Source of the DNA: Brachycybe producta
Lineage: Eukaryota; Arthropoda; Diplopoda; Playtdesmida; Andrognathidae
Assembly (NCBI GenBank): GCA_036925085.1
Contig: JAUPFP010000043.1
Coordinates: 942,632 to 1,006,631 of the forward strand
Direction of reading: 5' to 3'
DNA: 64,000 nt
Positions 11,958 to 23,622 of this stretch are shown here, in pieces. A program made the translations under genes and the position numbers. The stretch's first letter is position 1. Every line of letters starts with the position of its first letter. Under the pieces are notes generated by a model. That model searched no databases. It had not been told where the DNA came from and was given only the letters and a program-made list of their open reading frames with translations.

Positions 11958-12924
11958 GAACAAGATTTTATATATTTGTAAAAATAACCTATTAGGCAAG
12001 TCAAATATTATTACAAGGTGTGTAAATATCACATTTCAATACTTTATTTCTGTTTATTAAAATGCTCATTTTAGTGTTACACATTTGTCAATTAAAATAA
12101 TCAGTTTTCATTTGTTATGCTAATTATATGTTAATGATAATTTAAGTCACAGTTTCAGTGATTATTTATTAAATGATTATTATTCACTTATTAACAAGTA
12201 ATGCTTAATTGTGTTTTAAATAATATGAAAGTAACTTAGTTAATAATAATGTTTTTTTAGAGGTGGGACGAATCCTAGATTTTCTCGAATCCCTCGAATC
12301 TCCTGAATCTCGAATCCTTCCTATAAGAATCCTATATTATTCATTAAGAAGATACAAATAAATGAAATAATATTAAATATTAAATTATTAATAATAAAAA
12401 AACAAGTGTGGCTTCACTCAGGGTCGCCCCAAGGTGATTTAATTGGTGATCCGGATACCACCGAAATTGCAACAATCGCTGGTTTTTCTTTGTTAGTTAA
12501 CACTTCTATTGGACGTCAATGGCGTTCAAACTAATTGTACCAAAGTTTTTAACAGTTTTTTTGTAGGTTAGGATTCGAAAGATTCGACAGACGAAAAAAG
12601 GGCGAAGATTCGAGTTTTCGAATCTTGATTATTTTTCAAGATTCGTGGGATTCGAGGATTCGAATGTCCCATCCCTAGTTTTTTTTAAAAATCCACTCTT
12701 ATTTTTAGCTGCATCTGTATTTTGCATATTGCATGATTTTTGTTAGGAATGACTCAATTTTTCTGATGCAATGATTTTATAAACTCACATTTGTCACCAG
12801 TGTATTTTATAGAAAAATATTCTATAAGAAATTAACTGGGAAATAATATTGATATTATAATTAACTATTATTTTTTTCCATCATTTTTATTAGCAGAAAT
12901 AATAAATAGCATCAAAAATACAAT
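11958..12924. mobile_element. Spacer with a hAT-like foldback MITE (family D)
   Basis: The element spans about 12258-12680. It starts AGAGGTGGGACGAATCCTAG and ends in the complement-like GATTCGAATGTCCCATCCCT, with further GAATCTCGAATC-type inverted sequences inside. Fragments of the same family occur at about 33285-33562 and 54303-54420. Nothing coding is seen in the spacer. Confidence 0.6.
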
Positions 12925-12959
12925 ATATACGAGATGTGATCAAAAAGTATCAGACTTGA

Positions 12960-13559
12960 GGCACTTTTCACAAAACTACAAGTCTTGCCAGTAACAAGCA
13001 CATTTTTACAAGTTTATAAAATATCTACTTATTTGCATTTCACAAAAGTACAAGTGTACACTTGTAATTACAAGTGAATTTTTTTTACAAACCACAAAAG
13101 ATCACTTGTAACTAACAAGTGTAGTTGACAAACTTGTTACTGACACTTGTTGCTAACCGAAGATTTTCTACCTAACTCAACAGGTGGATAGATTGTTTGA
13201 CAAGTGTTTTGAAACTAAACAGAATATCCTTACTATCTCGTATTTCTTTTAAAATACACAACTCATTTCCTAATGCAACACTTAGACATTCTTGACACTA
13301 TTGAAAATTACACACAAAAGTTGTTACTGACAAGTTTTGCCTACTACACTTGTTGTAGACAAGTCCAATTTTACTTGTTACAAACAAGTTTTGGAGTTCT
13401 GTATGAAAATGCCTGCTCCAAACAACTTGTGATTACATAAGACTTGTAGTTTTGTGCGCAAATGTTTGTGAAAGACATGTAACCAACTAGTTGTGATTAC
13501 AAGGACTCGTAATCTACAATTGTTACTGACAAGACTTGGTAGTTTTGTGAAACAGGCCC
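12960..13559. mobile_element. 600-bp MITE (family L) with 5-bp target duplication CTTGA
   Basis: The left end reads GGCACTTTTCACAAAACTAC. The complement of the right end reads GGGCCTGTTTCACAAAACTA. The five bases CTTGA flank both sides (12955-12959 and 13560-13564). The interior repeats ACAAGT and ACTTGT many times. It is inserted into the end of the mariner relic, so it is younger than that element. Confidence 0.8.
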
Positions 13560-13649
13560 CTTGAATTTATTTTAAAAGAAGTACAAGACTTAAAGATTTG
13601 AGACTTAATCACCTTCAAATCAGTTCCCTTGCAAAGCCATATATTACAC

Positions 13650-13833
13650 TGGTTTTTCTTTCTAAATATATTTCGACTATAGAATTCTCTCCCAACACAT
13701 ATTGTTCTGTTTGACGATAATGCCTAAACCTTGTCAAAATTACAAGTTGAGTCTACCTAAGATTGGGAATTGACCCCCTGCTATATGGCTCTTGAGCTGA
13801 TTGCAGGTGTATTGAGTTGAATTGAATTGAAAC
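13650..13833 (+). pseudogene. 3' tail of a CR1-like LINE
   Basis: A reading containing IFRL-stop-NSLPT matches the RLWNSLP motif at the reverse-transcriptase C-terminus of the better copy near 20.4 kb. It ends in TTGAGTTGAATTGAATTGA, the same 3' end as that copy. It is truncated at its 5' side, as is usual for LINEs, and interrupts the mariner relic. Confidence 0.55.
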
Positions 13834-14134
13834 CTTTTTTCCCTTTCAAGTTGAATTTGATTTTCAGAAACATAAAGAAATCTCAGGAAGCGAGATCTGG
13901 TGAATAGGGTGGTGAAATGGCCTCCTGTGAAATGCGGTGCTTAAGAGAGGAACCGCTGCGCAAGTTACGGTTGCTTGGGCGGGCGCGCTTTCATGAGGGA
14001 GTTGCCACACGCCACTCTTATGCAATGTCGGCTTTTTGCCACAAACTGCGTCGAATACCGGACTTAGTATCTTGCCCGGACGAGATAATAATATTTCACC
14101 TTCTTAATTGGGCTCCGTAGAAATACATAACAAA

Positions 14135-14335
14135 ATTAATATTTAATATTAGCCAAGCTGATGAAACAAATGAAAAAGAAAAAAGATGAATAGATTTCAA
14201 AATGTGTTTAAAGTATGCACAACTGTGGATACATAATTATGTAATTAAAATTAATATAGTTTTTAGTCTCAAAATTTCATTCAGTGAAATAAAATAATAC
14301 AACAAAGAGGCTATAATATATCCCTATATATATTC
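14135..14335 (+). promoter_or_regulatory. Promoter of array gene 3
   Basis: GAGGCTATAATATATCCCTA starts at 14307 and runs into TATATATATT, about 70-90 bases before the start codon at 14401. Upstream, ATTAATATTTAATATTAGCC (about 14135-14154) and AAGTATGCACAACTGTGGAT (about 14211-14230) are shared with gene 4, and the latter also with gene 1. About 200 bp of this promoter aligns with 21448-21644. Confidence 0.7.
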
Positions 14336-14400
14336 CGATTTTTCTTTTAAAAAATTCTCCTTTGGTTTATACTGAATTTCCTACTTTAAAAAAAAATATA

Positions 14401-17400
14401 ATGATGCCGAAAATATTTTTTTCGTGTTTTGCATTGGCCATTTGCTTGATTCTCGTCTCATCAACTAAAGCGACAGTCGGTGGTAATAAGTTAAGCCTAC
14501 TTAATAGATTCGTTTTCTATAATAATGTCATAATGTTTATTATTTTTTTTTTAAAAAGATAGATTTTTAAATATTGAAATATAATTTTAATAAGTTTTTT
14601 TTTCAAAAATAATTTTGGCAGGATATAGTTGCAGTGGAAAGTCATATACTGCCAAAGCAACTGCATATTATCCTGGTTTAAGTCAAGGGGGATTTGTTGA
14701 CTGCAAGAGTAAGAAGTTGCAAAGTTTACAGGTAAAATGATTATTTATATCGGCACTGCAGTGTTTATCAAATGGGGTTCCGTGGAACCCTGAAGTTTTC
14801 TGAAGGGAAAGTAAAGGTTCCGCCAGAAAATTATTAAATTTCACACTGTGAAAAATGTATAATTCTAAAGCCCGTTATACACCGACAATTAGTTCTTAAA
14901 TAAATGTATAAATTAATTTATAAATGTGACATTGCATGTGTATAACGACGTGAATGTTAAATTATTTGTTCAAAGTTGCATTAATTTAGAAGATGTTCTA
15001 TTTTTCTTAAATGATCACATCTATACTAGAGCGCTTTTCCAGGATCAGCATCATTCTTATGTAATTTACAAAGCTATCTACGATGCACTCTGCAACATAT
15101 TTAGCACACCTCTCCCCCCAATTCTCTTGTCTAGAAGGTCACAAAGTTATATATACGATAACCTGTCACACTACGCACTGTTTTGCGCACATTTTTATAG
15201 GTAAAAATGTTCGAATACTTTTACAAGTGTATGACCACCGATTGATACTTATAAATTAATTTATACATTTTATCTACCAAATCTTTGAGTAAAACATTCA
15301 TCATTTAATTGACACAAATATTTCAGACATAATTGATGGAGTATAACGGGCTTAATAGTTTTTTAGAATAATTTAGATTTTAATTTAAGCAGTAACATAG
15401 CATCATGGGTGCGCAGCCCCCCCCCAAAGCCAGTGGAGAATTCACCCCCCTCCCGCACCCCGGGACCAAATGCTGAAAGCGGTTTTTTTTATAAATTTTC
15501 AAATATAATTTTCATCAGTTTTAAAATGATGGAATTTTAGATTGTTTGCAAAATCGTGTTGTGAATGAGTTTCAATTGGCCATAAGATGTGTTTGAAACA
15601 AAGTCTTTAAACTTTGGAAAACATTAATATTCTCCCTATTTCGCGAGCGTAGCTAGCGAGCAATTATTTTATAGTATACTCTTGCTATCAGTTCTGGCGA
15701 GCGTAGCGAGCCGTAAGAAAACAGCACTTATAGTATGACGTATAACAGTGGCTGAAACACCACTACTTTCTTTTAAAATATAAATTAAATAATATAATAA
15801 TAAATTTGGATTTTCGCCCATTCTGATTATTATAAAAATACTACTGGGGTAACCCGTCATAAATGACGGGAGCCAAATTCACTGGCAATTGTGCCCAACA
15901 TTAGAATTTCTTTTCCTCCGCCCTTTTATGACGTCAGACCAAGTAACAAACCAATTAGGAATTGATGACGTTCATAAAAGGGCGGAGCAAAGGAAATTCT
16001 AATGCTGGGCACAATTGCCCGTGATAAACTCAAGTTTAATTTTGCTACTATTATCCCCTCCCCTTTTTATATTTGAAAGAGAAAATGAGCTTTTCATTTT
16101 CTCTGGTGTGCGCATGCGCGTCGTTTGTTATTTTTTTACTTTTTTCATTTCAATTTCAGTTTCCCCCTTTTTCCCCCTACACATTTGTCTCTCTCTCCCT
16201 CCCTACCCTTTCCAACCTTTTCCCCTCTCCAATTTAATATCACGGAATTTTGGATGGGGAGAGCGCAACATAATGTTGACCTTGATAAAAAAAAGTGGTT
16301 CATTTAAATTTATATAAATTCCGATGTGCTTACACGTTTTTGTCCTTGTTTGCACAGCGTTACACATACAGTGAAGGAAGGAAGTAAGGAAGGATAGACG
16401 GGGGTTAATATATATATAATTTTAAAAAGGGTTCCGTTGTCAAATAAAATTGGGAAACCCACTGAAGCAATGAACTATTTATGGAAGTGATTGTTGTTTC
16501 CAGACCCGGATTAAGGTATACATATGCCCCTGGGTAAAAAAAAAAAAGAAAATATGCCCTCAATAAATGGTTATGGCTTACTGACTTAAGGTACAGTACA
16601 TTTCTATTATAGAACATGTCCCCCTTTTTTTCTCAATATGCCTCCTGTGGCATTTGCCCAACTCCGCCCAACTCCGCCCAAGCCGTAATCCGGCAATGGT
16701 TATTTCATACTATTCTGTATGAATGCATTGTACTTTTATATTCATTGAAGTATCCTCAAATGAATATAAAAAGTAATCTAATATACAATGCTACATCGAA
16801 CTGATTTATTCTTTATTATCGTCAATTTCAATTTTGTTTATTAAGAAATGAATTTATAAATTTGATGTTTTTTCTCTGAAGGATTATCTTGCTGGTAAAG
16901 TTGATTACGTGAGTGTAGCAATGGATGCAAACCTAAACATCCAATATGGAACTGAAGTTTGTATTCCTCAACTTAATGAGAAATATCAGAAACATATTGT
17001 ATTCCAAGTAAGCAATTGTGAATACAGGGTGTCCTTAAATTGTCAAAAGTTCTAATAATTAATAAGAAGTCTATACAATGTATTTTAAAGTAATTCAAAG
17101 TGACCCCCCCCCCCTCCCCACAGTTTTTAAAGCATAGGTGCCAACGCTCCACAGTAGCTCTAAGAACGTTTTGTAACATAAGCTTATATCTCCTGTAATG
17201 CTGTCGACTGTAGTTCGAATTTCGATTTTTAAGATCTTGATAAATCTTTAAGCAAAGAAAACTATTGGCGTTAAATCGGGTGAAAGCGGTGATCAATAGC
17301 TCTTTGCGAACTTCTGCAAATTTATCTCAAAGTCTTTGAATGCCCGTGTCTTCCCTTACGAGGATGTATATTTAATAAGCCATTAAGTAGGGCAACATTA

Positions 17401-18174
17401 TCATCTGCCAGTAAACGTCCGAAAAAGGCAAGGCTTTGGTCATTTCTTAGGGCCTGCTAATGATTCCTATTTTAGTTCCTGAAGCATAGAAGATACACTG
17501 TCAGTATACACTTCCTAGTGTCCATCTTCCTAGTATACACTCCCCAGTATACACTTCCTTTCACAAATCTTGCAGCCCTATATGCTGTACCATTTCAATT
17601 TCCTGCTTTAAGTTACTTCTAAATGGGCTTCAAATTGGGGAAAAATGTTAGCAAAACATTGGCAACTTGGTGACAATTTATTACAATTTATTAAAACACA
17701 TATGGCCCACTTATGTTTAGCTATCATTGGACCATCGAGATCAACGGCCAAATGCAATGTTGACCAGATCATTACACCAACGTCGGTATATAAACGCCAG
17801 CGGTTGGCGTTACAATGGTTCCTTATTGGCATCCTGTGTTGGGGCTCTAAGGTTAACACTTGCCCACTAGTTTCAAATATACCTAAAAAAAAAAAAGAAA
17901 ATTATTAACGTTTTCTCTAAAAAATGAATCGAGATTGTTTAAAGACACCCTGTATCAAAACAAATTACTTTCAGGACTTTCAGTTTTGATCAATATTTCA
18001 TTTTTAATATTTTCATTGAAGGTTGTAGATACAGCACCAGCATTTTGCTGTCAAGGATTTTCTCGTATCAATATCTGTGTCTCTACTGAACAAGAGGCTT
18101 ATGATGTATCAGTGAATGAAAATCTGTCTATTGTTTTTCCGAATTATAAAACCGGAAATTCTTGTTGTAGTTAA
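14401..18174 (+). CDS. Array gene 3: secreted double-psi beta-barrel-like protein, 156 aa, four exons
   Basis: The exons are 14401-14482, 14622-14731, 16882-17007 and 18022-18174, with phases 1, 0, 0 (471 nt). The start could also be the second ATG at 14404. The signal peptide is MMPKIFFSCFALAICLILV.... The mature protein shows YSCSGKSYTAKATAYYPG, GGFVDCKS, VDYVSVAMD, YGTEVCIPQLN, VVDTAPAFCCQGFSRINICV and ends NSCCS. The DTG of the family pattern is DTA here, with an extra CC pair in the following loop as in gene 1, its closest relative. Exon 3 is identical over 72 nt to gene 1. Introns 2 and 3 are inflated by a Helitron-like copy, a family H MITE and a 0.95-kb element. Confidence 0.87.
14866..15356. 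mobile_element. MITE family H, copy 1 (intron 2 of gene 3)
   Basis: The left end AAAGCCCGTTATACACCGAC matches the complement of the right end ...GGAGTATAACGGGCTT. An internal inverted pair, TATAAATTAATTTATA, occurs near both ends. A second copy with cleaner ends is at 56768-57252. The open frame at 14926-15204 is inside it and is not a gene. Confidence 0.7.
15841..16400 (-). mobile_element. Helitron-like element with a nested palindromic MITE (intron 2 of gene 3)
   Basis: It begins on the + strand CTACTGGGGTAACCCGTCAT, that is, the complement of the Helitron 3' hairpin end, with CTAC in place of CTAG. A family A palindromic MITE (about 15885-16020, CCGCCCTTTTATGACGTCAG) sits at the same internal site as in the copy at 6667. 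A pyrimidine-rich low-complexity stretch follows, which accounts for the open frames at 16015-16317. Confidence 0.6.
17015..17962. mobile_element. Element of about 0.95 kb with TACAGGGTGTC ends (intron 3 of gene 3)
   Basis: The left end is ATACAGGGTGTCCTTAAA and the right end is TTTAAAGACACCCTGTATC, an inverted pair of about 17 bases, with TA at the outer edge as in Tc1/mariner-type insertions. Inside, about 17340-17580 is the reverse complement of the LINE tail at 20195-20350. No transposase is recognised. Confidence 0.6.
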
Positions 18175-20160
18175 AGAAATAAGTTTTAAATGGAACCATA
18201 TAGAATGGTGTGCACATGTTTTTGAAAGAGAGGCATATAATATTAAGTGAGATCATTAGACACGTTTATAACTTTTTTTTGTTTAGAATGTTTATTGAAT
18301 TGTCACCATCCACCAAAATATGTTTCAGATTCTTACACACTGTATATAATAATTATATTATGAAGTAAATTCTTATTCATTAATGATATGATTAGACTAT
18401 CAATTAAATGGTTCATCAACATTAGTGCTTTTTATTTTTTTCGGTAAAACGGGGTTTTTCAAGAAGCCAATGGGTAGTATAGATATTAGATATGAATAAA
18501 AATGAGTAATTTCTCTTTCCTCAAGTTTTTGAGAAAAGTGCTCAGCTTGGTATGAATAAAATGGCTGAGTATTTACTCAAACTTGAACGGACTTTCTCAT
18601 GTTATGAGCATTTGCTCAACCTGGGAAGCATTTGCCTCACTTTCGTATGGCACCTCCTCCAGATGATACTTAAATTTATTGAGAACGATCGTTTTTAGTG
18701 AAATGGCTGAATTTATATGCCTGTTGATTATGTTAAAAAGTTTCACAAAGTTTACAGTGAAACACATGGACACAAGCAACAAGTGGAATGGATAATGCAG
18801 CATTTCCTATTAGATGATAATTCAAGTTGATTTTTTTAATGATAATTAATGTTGTAATCTCTTCTTGAATGTTGTGGCCCGGTATTAACAGCCGTTTATT
18901 GCAATATTAAAAGTTGGTTTCGTTTTATACAATTTTAAATTATTCTAATTTGCTTGACCCATGTTAAAGACCATTGACCTTCAAAAAGGTCCATTTGCTA
19001 GCCGCCTCTCTCGGTTTTTAAAATCATCTTTCAGTTTTAAGAAACATTGTGTATATACCTTAATATGTTCTACAGGTATTAATTTCGAATTGGAATTGCC
19101 GTTTAGTTGCTACAGCAATCTAGGCAACTTTTGAACCACAAAATTGACCGTTGTCTCAATGGCACGTGAAACTCTGCAGGAGTGTCTCTAGGCTCTTATG
19201 GCAACTTTATTCATATAAGAAAATTTGAGTAAATTCTCATTTTTTGAGAATTTACTCTGCTTTTTGTTGAGTAACTACCTACTTATGGGAAATGCTCAGC
19301 TTTATTAATACCCCCCACTATCGTCAATAATATAATCAATAATGGAATTCAAAAGTGGAATCAATATTTTTCCACTATTTCAAATCACTAGATGGAAGGT
19401 TTTGCCAAAGCATTATAAAATTTGTAATAACAAAAAATGTCAACAAATTGCAGCCACTACAATATATTTAACAATTAGGCCCTATATTTAAATTTTATTT
19501 CAAAGACAACATATTGCTAACAAACGCCAATCAATCAACATGGAGGTGTGACACCCTGTATTTTGTTTTCTCTTTAAATGCATAGCCTGAGGATCACTGC
19601 ACTCCAAATGCGCACTCCAAATGTCCTATTTCCGCCCCTTTCTTTTGCCAGAGGAGACCCAAAAGCACAAGTCACATCCTGGTTCCGGAATCGGCAGATG
19701 GATACCCATCAAGGCATGGTTCCTTGGGTATGGGTGCACCTGAGTAGGTGCACACAGGCTCAAGGTATAAAAGGTCCGTGTCTTGGTTGACTTGGGGTCC
19801 ATTCTCTGATATCGAAACATGAAATAACTCATTTAATGGTCCGGTGGCTAAGCAATGCCACACTTTGTAATTATTAATTAAATTAATTATTAATTAAATG
19901 AATACCAACAAGAAAATTTTGTATGGGCGTTGTACAACAATAAAAAACAACAACGCCAATAGAGAAATGTTTAGGCCGATACTCATTGCTATTATGCCAA
20001 TAATAGAAATAAATTGACCGTGCACATTTTCTCTAAAGCCTATTTGTTTTTTTCAACAATTCCCCCAAATAACCATTGCAAATAATATTGTTGCATTGGT
20101 ACTGAGACATAGATGAATAAAAATATGTATATTAGCCTAGGTTTTACAAATAATAATAGT
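18175..20160. repeat. Gene-free spacer with foldback DNA and a possible LTR relic
   Basis: From about 18480 to 19315 there are many TGAGTA/TACTCA-type inverted fragments, suggesting an old foldback element whose limits I cannot fix. About 19580-19870 is more GC-rich and contains a TATAAAAGGTCCGTGTCTTG box like that in the LTR-like foldback (TATAAAAGGTCGTGT), so it may be a solo LTR. The short overlapping open frames on both strands there are not supported as genes. Confidence 0.4.
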
Positions 20161-20164
20161 AAAA

Positions 20165-20610
20165 GCATTAAGATGGTAGGGCTGCAAGATTTGTGACAGT
20201 GTATCTTCTATATATGCTTCAGGAACTAAAATGGGAATCATTAGCAGGCCCTAAGAAATGACCAAAGCCTTGTCCTTTTTGGACGTTTACTGGCAGATGA
20301 TAATATTGCCCTACTTAATGGCTTACTCAACAGACATCCCGTAAGGGAAGACACAAGGCATTCAAAGACTTTAAAATAATTAACAGCTAGAACTGATGCA
20401 TATTTTTGGTCTTCCCCCCCTCTCAATGTTATTAGACTATGGAATTCTCTTCCAGTTGATAGTTCTTTGTTAGGACGATGATTACCATTTAAGAATGATG
20501 TCTTGTTTTACCTGAATGACAATCATTGGTGATCGGGAGCGATCCCCCCCCCCCCTTCCTGACACATGGATTTTAAGCTGATTGCAGATGTGCTGAGTTG
20601 AATTGAATTT
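20165..20610 (+). pseudogene. CR1-like LINE reverse-transcriptase C-terminus and 3' tail
   Basis: In one + strand frame, with a few stops, the translation includes ALRNDQSLVLFGRLLADDN, HPVREDTRHSKTLK and ARTDAYFWSSPPLNVIRLWN followed by SLPVDSS. This is the typical end of a non-LTR retrotransposon polyprotein (R.WNSLP motif). The 3' end is CTGAGTTGAATTGAATTTT. A related fragment is at 32690-32990, and reverse-strand pieces lie at 17340-17580 and about 58750-58900. Confidence 0.7.
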
Positions 20611-20724
20611 TTAATTCACATTGTAACAAATGCTGTACATGACTTTTAGGAATAATAACTTTTTTTTACCTTCCACATAAAATCGAAATACAAGTTAAAA
20701 AGTTATGACTCGTAACTAGGGCTC

Positions 20725-21025
20725 GGATTTTGATGCAATATCAACCGGAATGTTTCTCAATATGTGGACCAAGTGCCAATTGTGAAGTGAATCGTTTAGA
20801 TAATAAAAAAAAGCAATTGTTCTTTCTTTCTAATTAAAAACAATGGTTAGAGGCTAGAACTCTAGTTGACAACTGATAGTAACCAGATATCTAGCCTCTC
20901 AACCCAGCTTTTTTGATTAGAAATAACATAATTGCAGTTGCCCTAATGATGACTACTTCACAGTTGGCTCTTGGGCCACAAAATGATAAACATTCCGGTT
21001 GATATTGCATCAAAATCCGAGCCTT
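20725..21025. mobile_element. MITE family C, copy 1
   Basis: The left end GGCTCGGATTTTGATGCAAT matches the complement of the right end. A second internal inverted pair lies around TAGAGGCTAGA...TCTAGCCTCT. A second copy is at about 32068-32385 and a fragment is near 61420-61480. Confidence 0.7.
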
Positions 21026-21447
21026 ACTCGTAACTCATGTGGTGGCTTTGTAGATAATATTCAGAAATAATTTTACTTCGACCTCCTCCCCCCCCCTCTG
21101 TCTGGTTTAATTTTTCACTGTCAAAATCGACCATCAACATTAGTTTGTCTGTGTGCCAAGTGCTTTTAGCCCAAATGCAGCATGCAAAACGTATTGTCAA
21201 AACTAGAAAATATAAACAAATATTTTCCAGTATGTTCTGACGAAGCGGATAAGACGCGTTGTCAATCAAATTGAATGAATTAATTAAAACAAAGCATGTT
21301 TTTCGAGTGTACAAAATGCGTTGCAAATGAATAGTTAGTTCATTGTCAAATAAACATGCCGTCTGAGAAAATTACCTAAAAAAGAATTCTCAGTACTTAG
21401 AGGTTTTGTCCTTATTTGACACACGCAAGTCTTATTTAAAAAAAAAC

Positions 21448-21644
21448 GTTAATATTAGCCAAGCTGACAAAACAATTTGTCGAAGATGAATATTTGCAAA
21501 ATGAGTTTTGAATATTCACAACTGTGGATAAATATTTTCAATAGACAAAATAAAAAGACTCAAAGGTGGATTGAAAAAAAAAAAAATTAATAAACCGCCC
21601 ATAAAGTTAGCTCTGAGGCTATAATATTACTTGGCTATATATAC
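21448..21644 (+). promoter_or_regulatory. Promoter of array gene 4
   Basis: GAGGCTATAATATTACTTGG begins at 21615 and leads into CTATATATACAG, about 100 bases before the start codon at 21746. The upstream blocks GTTAATATTAGCCAAGCTGA (about 21449) and AATATTCACAACTGTGGATA (about 21511) match the promoter of gene 3. Confidence 0.7.
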
Positions 21645-21745
21645 AGATTTCTAAAACCTCCATTTGACATAAACTGAAATTTTTTTTTCAGAGCTTGAAA
21701 GTAATTAATTTGAAGCCAAAAGCTAAATTTCTAACAACATAAAAA

Positions 21746-23622
21746 ATGTCAACAATTATTTGCTATACTTTTACGTTGATTAGTTTTATTCTGCTGCAAG
21801 TTACATTAATATCTGCAGGTGAGATAAGGTTTCTGAATAGATATTTATTTTGTTTTTGTCCCTCCGGATGGCGTCAATGCAGTGGCTATAATCTATGTTT
21901 TATGGGAAGGTCTTTTTCTCACACCCGCGGTTTGGAGAAAAATTCATGTTTTTCAAGCAAACGTTTTTTTTTTCAGGAAAAACATTACAGAATAATTCAA
22001 AGTGTTTTAGAAACTAAAATAGTTGGTGATAATGCTAAAAGTTTTTTCATGTTGTTATCTTTAAAAATATACTTTTTATGACAGTTTGAAAAAAGGCTAA
22101 AATAGTTTTTTTTATGGAAAAGACTAAAACAAGTCTATTTTCTGTCTTTCTAGTTTTGAAAGCAATTTGAATTTTTTTTTTCGTAATGTTTCTAAAGAAA
22201 ACGTTTGCATAACGTTTTTACGTCCAAATTTTCAAAAAAAAAACAACAACTATAGAACTTAGCATTAGCCACTGCAGTGGTAAACTTTCTGAGAGACAAA
22301 CACAAAATAAATATCTATTCAGCCACCTAAAATTATTTTTTTTAAAAAAAAAGGCATTACAAAACAACAAAAACAAACAAATGTTTAGATATTTTAAAAC
22401 TTTTATGTTTTTGTAGACTTAGATTGCAATGGACCAAATTTACAAAAGCACACCGCAAAGTCGACAGCTTATTATCCTAGTCCAAGCCAAGGTGGAACTA
22501 CTGATTGCAGAGGAAACAAGCTGAATACTTTAGGGGTAAACAGTATTTTACAAGTGATTTCTCTTAATACAATGAAAAGTTCGATTAAAATAGTAGAATT
22601 TAGACAATTTTTTTGAATAACACATGAAAAACAAACAAACAGGAATAGTGCTAGTTTGGTGTTACAGTAAGTATAATAATATATGATTAAAGGCCAATTA
22701 GGAGCCCATATGCAGAAAAAAAAAGTCAACTGAAAATAGAATCTGTCAAATTTAAATAATTTTATTATTAAATAAGTTTTTTTTTTCAGTCGCAATTTCA
22801 TACAGGCAAGTAAGTAAAGACAGTATGATACAGTCGTTTACCCCGCCCCTTTTATGAGGACTGGCAACTTCTAATTGGTTTGTTATGTGGTCTGACGTCA
22901 CATACCCCCTCTTTTCAATTTCCAATTGGTTGATATTTTGTCTGACGTTCATAAAAGGGCGGGGCAAGCAAACGAGTTAGTATCTTCCTGTCTTTACATG
23001 CCTGTCGCTGTCATTCAGTGTTTTCAGCATGTGCGAGACCTTAGATTGACATTAACATATGGTATCACTGAATGTTAAAAATTAATTTTAAATGCAAGAT
23101 AACTATAGTCATTACATATAAGGTATATAAGTACAAATGTAGCAAGTATATCAAACAATTTCATTGCAATTTTTCAATTATGATTTTTTTTTTATAGTTT
23201 AATACATTATTGTTATGTTTTTTTTTAAACAAAAAACAGTTATTTACTGCTTATCAAGCGGATTACGTGAGCGTAGCAATGGCTCCCGATTTGAAAATCC
23301 CATATGGAACTAGTGTTTGTATTCCTGAACTGAATCATAAATATGGTAGAGAAATTGATTTTAGGGTAAGTCACTTATTAAATTTGCTTATATTTATTTT
23401 ATTTCCATTAAAGTTATATATTTTTGGTTTTTAATTAATATTTTTTATTATTATTATTTTCAATCAAAGGTTGTAGATACTGTTGAAGCATTTAATGGAG
23501 CTGGATTTTCTAAAATCAATATTTGTGTTAATAATGCACAAGATGCTGGGGATCCTTCTGTAAATGGCCAATTGACGATTTATTTTTCGAATCTTCAAAC
23601 TGGATTTAACTATTGTGGCTAA
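21746..23622 (+). CDS. Array gene 4: secreted double-psi beta-barrel-like protein, 156 aa, four exons
   Basis: The exons are 21746-21818, 22417-22535, 23240-23365 and 23470-23622, with phases 1, 0, 0 (471 nt). The signal peptide is MSTIICYTFTLISFILLQVT. The mature sequence shows LDCNG, HTAKSTAYYPSPSQGG, TDCRGN, ADYVSVAMAPDL, IPYGTSVCIPELN, VVDTVEAFNGAGFSKINICV and ends NYCG. The IPYGT form is exactly what is seen in bacterial 3D-domain-like proteins. Its GQLTIYFSNLQTG tail resembles gene 2. A TIR element sits only a few bases after the exon 1 donor, and a Mutator-like MITE lies in intron 2. Confidence 0.87.
21825..22331. mobile_element. TIR element (family K) in intron 1 of gene 4
   Basis: The ends are AGATATTTATTTTG with TGAATAG outside it, and the complement AATATCTATTCAGCCACC on the right. 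Inner inverted parts are GCAGTGGCTA and AAACGTTTGC. Longer or degraded relatives are at 46175-46826, about 37715-38150 and around 9640-9955. No transposase is seen. Confidence 0.65.
22802..23005. mobile_element. Mutator-like palindromic MITE (family A) in intron 2 of gene 4
   Basis: The left end ACAGGCAAGTAAGTAAAGAC pairs with the right end GTCTTTACATGCCTGT. Inside are CCCCGCCCCTTTTATGAGGA and its inverted partner TCATAAAAGGGCGGGGC. Confidence 0.7.

Larger units (their letters stand above)
12926..14115 (-). pseudogene. Degenerate mariner element, split by a MITE and a LINE tail
   Basis: Read on the - strand from about 14115 downward, the translation contains a decayed WQLPHESAPAQ (compare the mariner HDNAPAH motif). 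Then comes PPYSPDLAS followed by a stop and DFFMFLKIKFNLKG, which matches the mariner catalytic-domain signature YSPDLAPCDFF. After an inserted LINE tail (about 13650-13833) the reading resumes as ALQGN, stop, FEGD near 13590-13640, the usual mariner C-terminus. An end of the type TACGAGATGTGATCAAAAAG lies at 12928. A 600-bp MITE is inserted just inside that end. The transposase has several stops and frameshifts and is dead. Confidence 0.75.

Noticed and set aside
21746-22081. 111-residue read-through of exon 1 of array gene 4 as an alternative product
   Set aside because: The continuation after the donor site is transposable element sequence unlike any paralogue; the spliced form matches the family.
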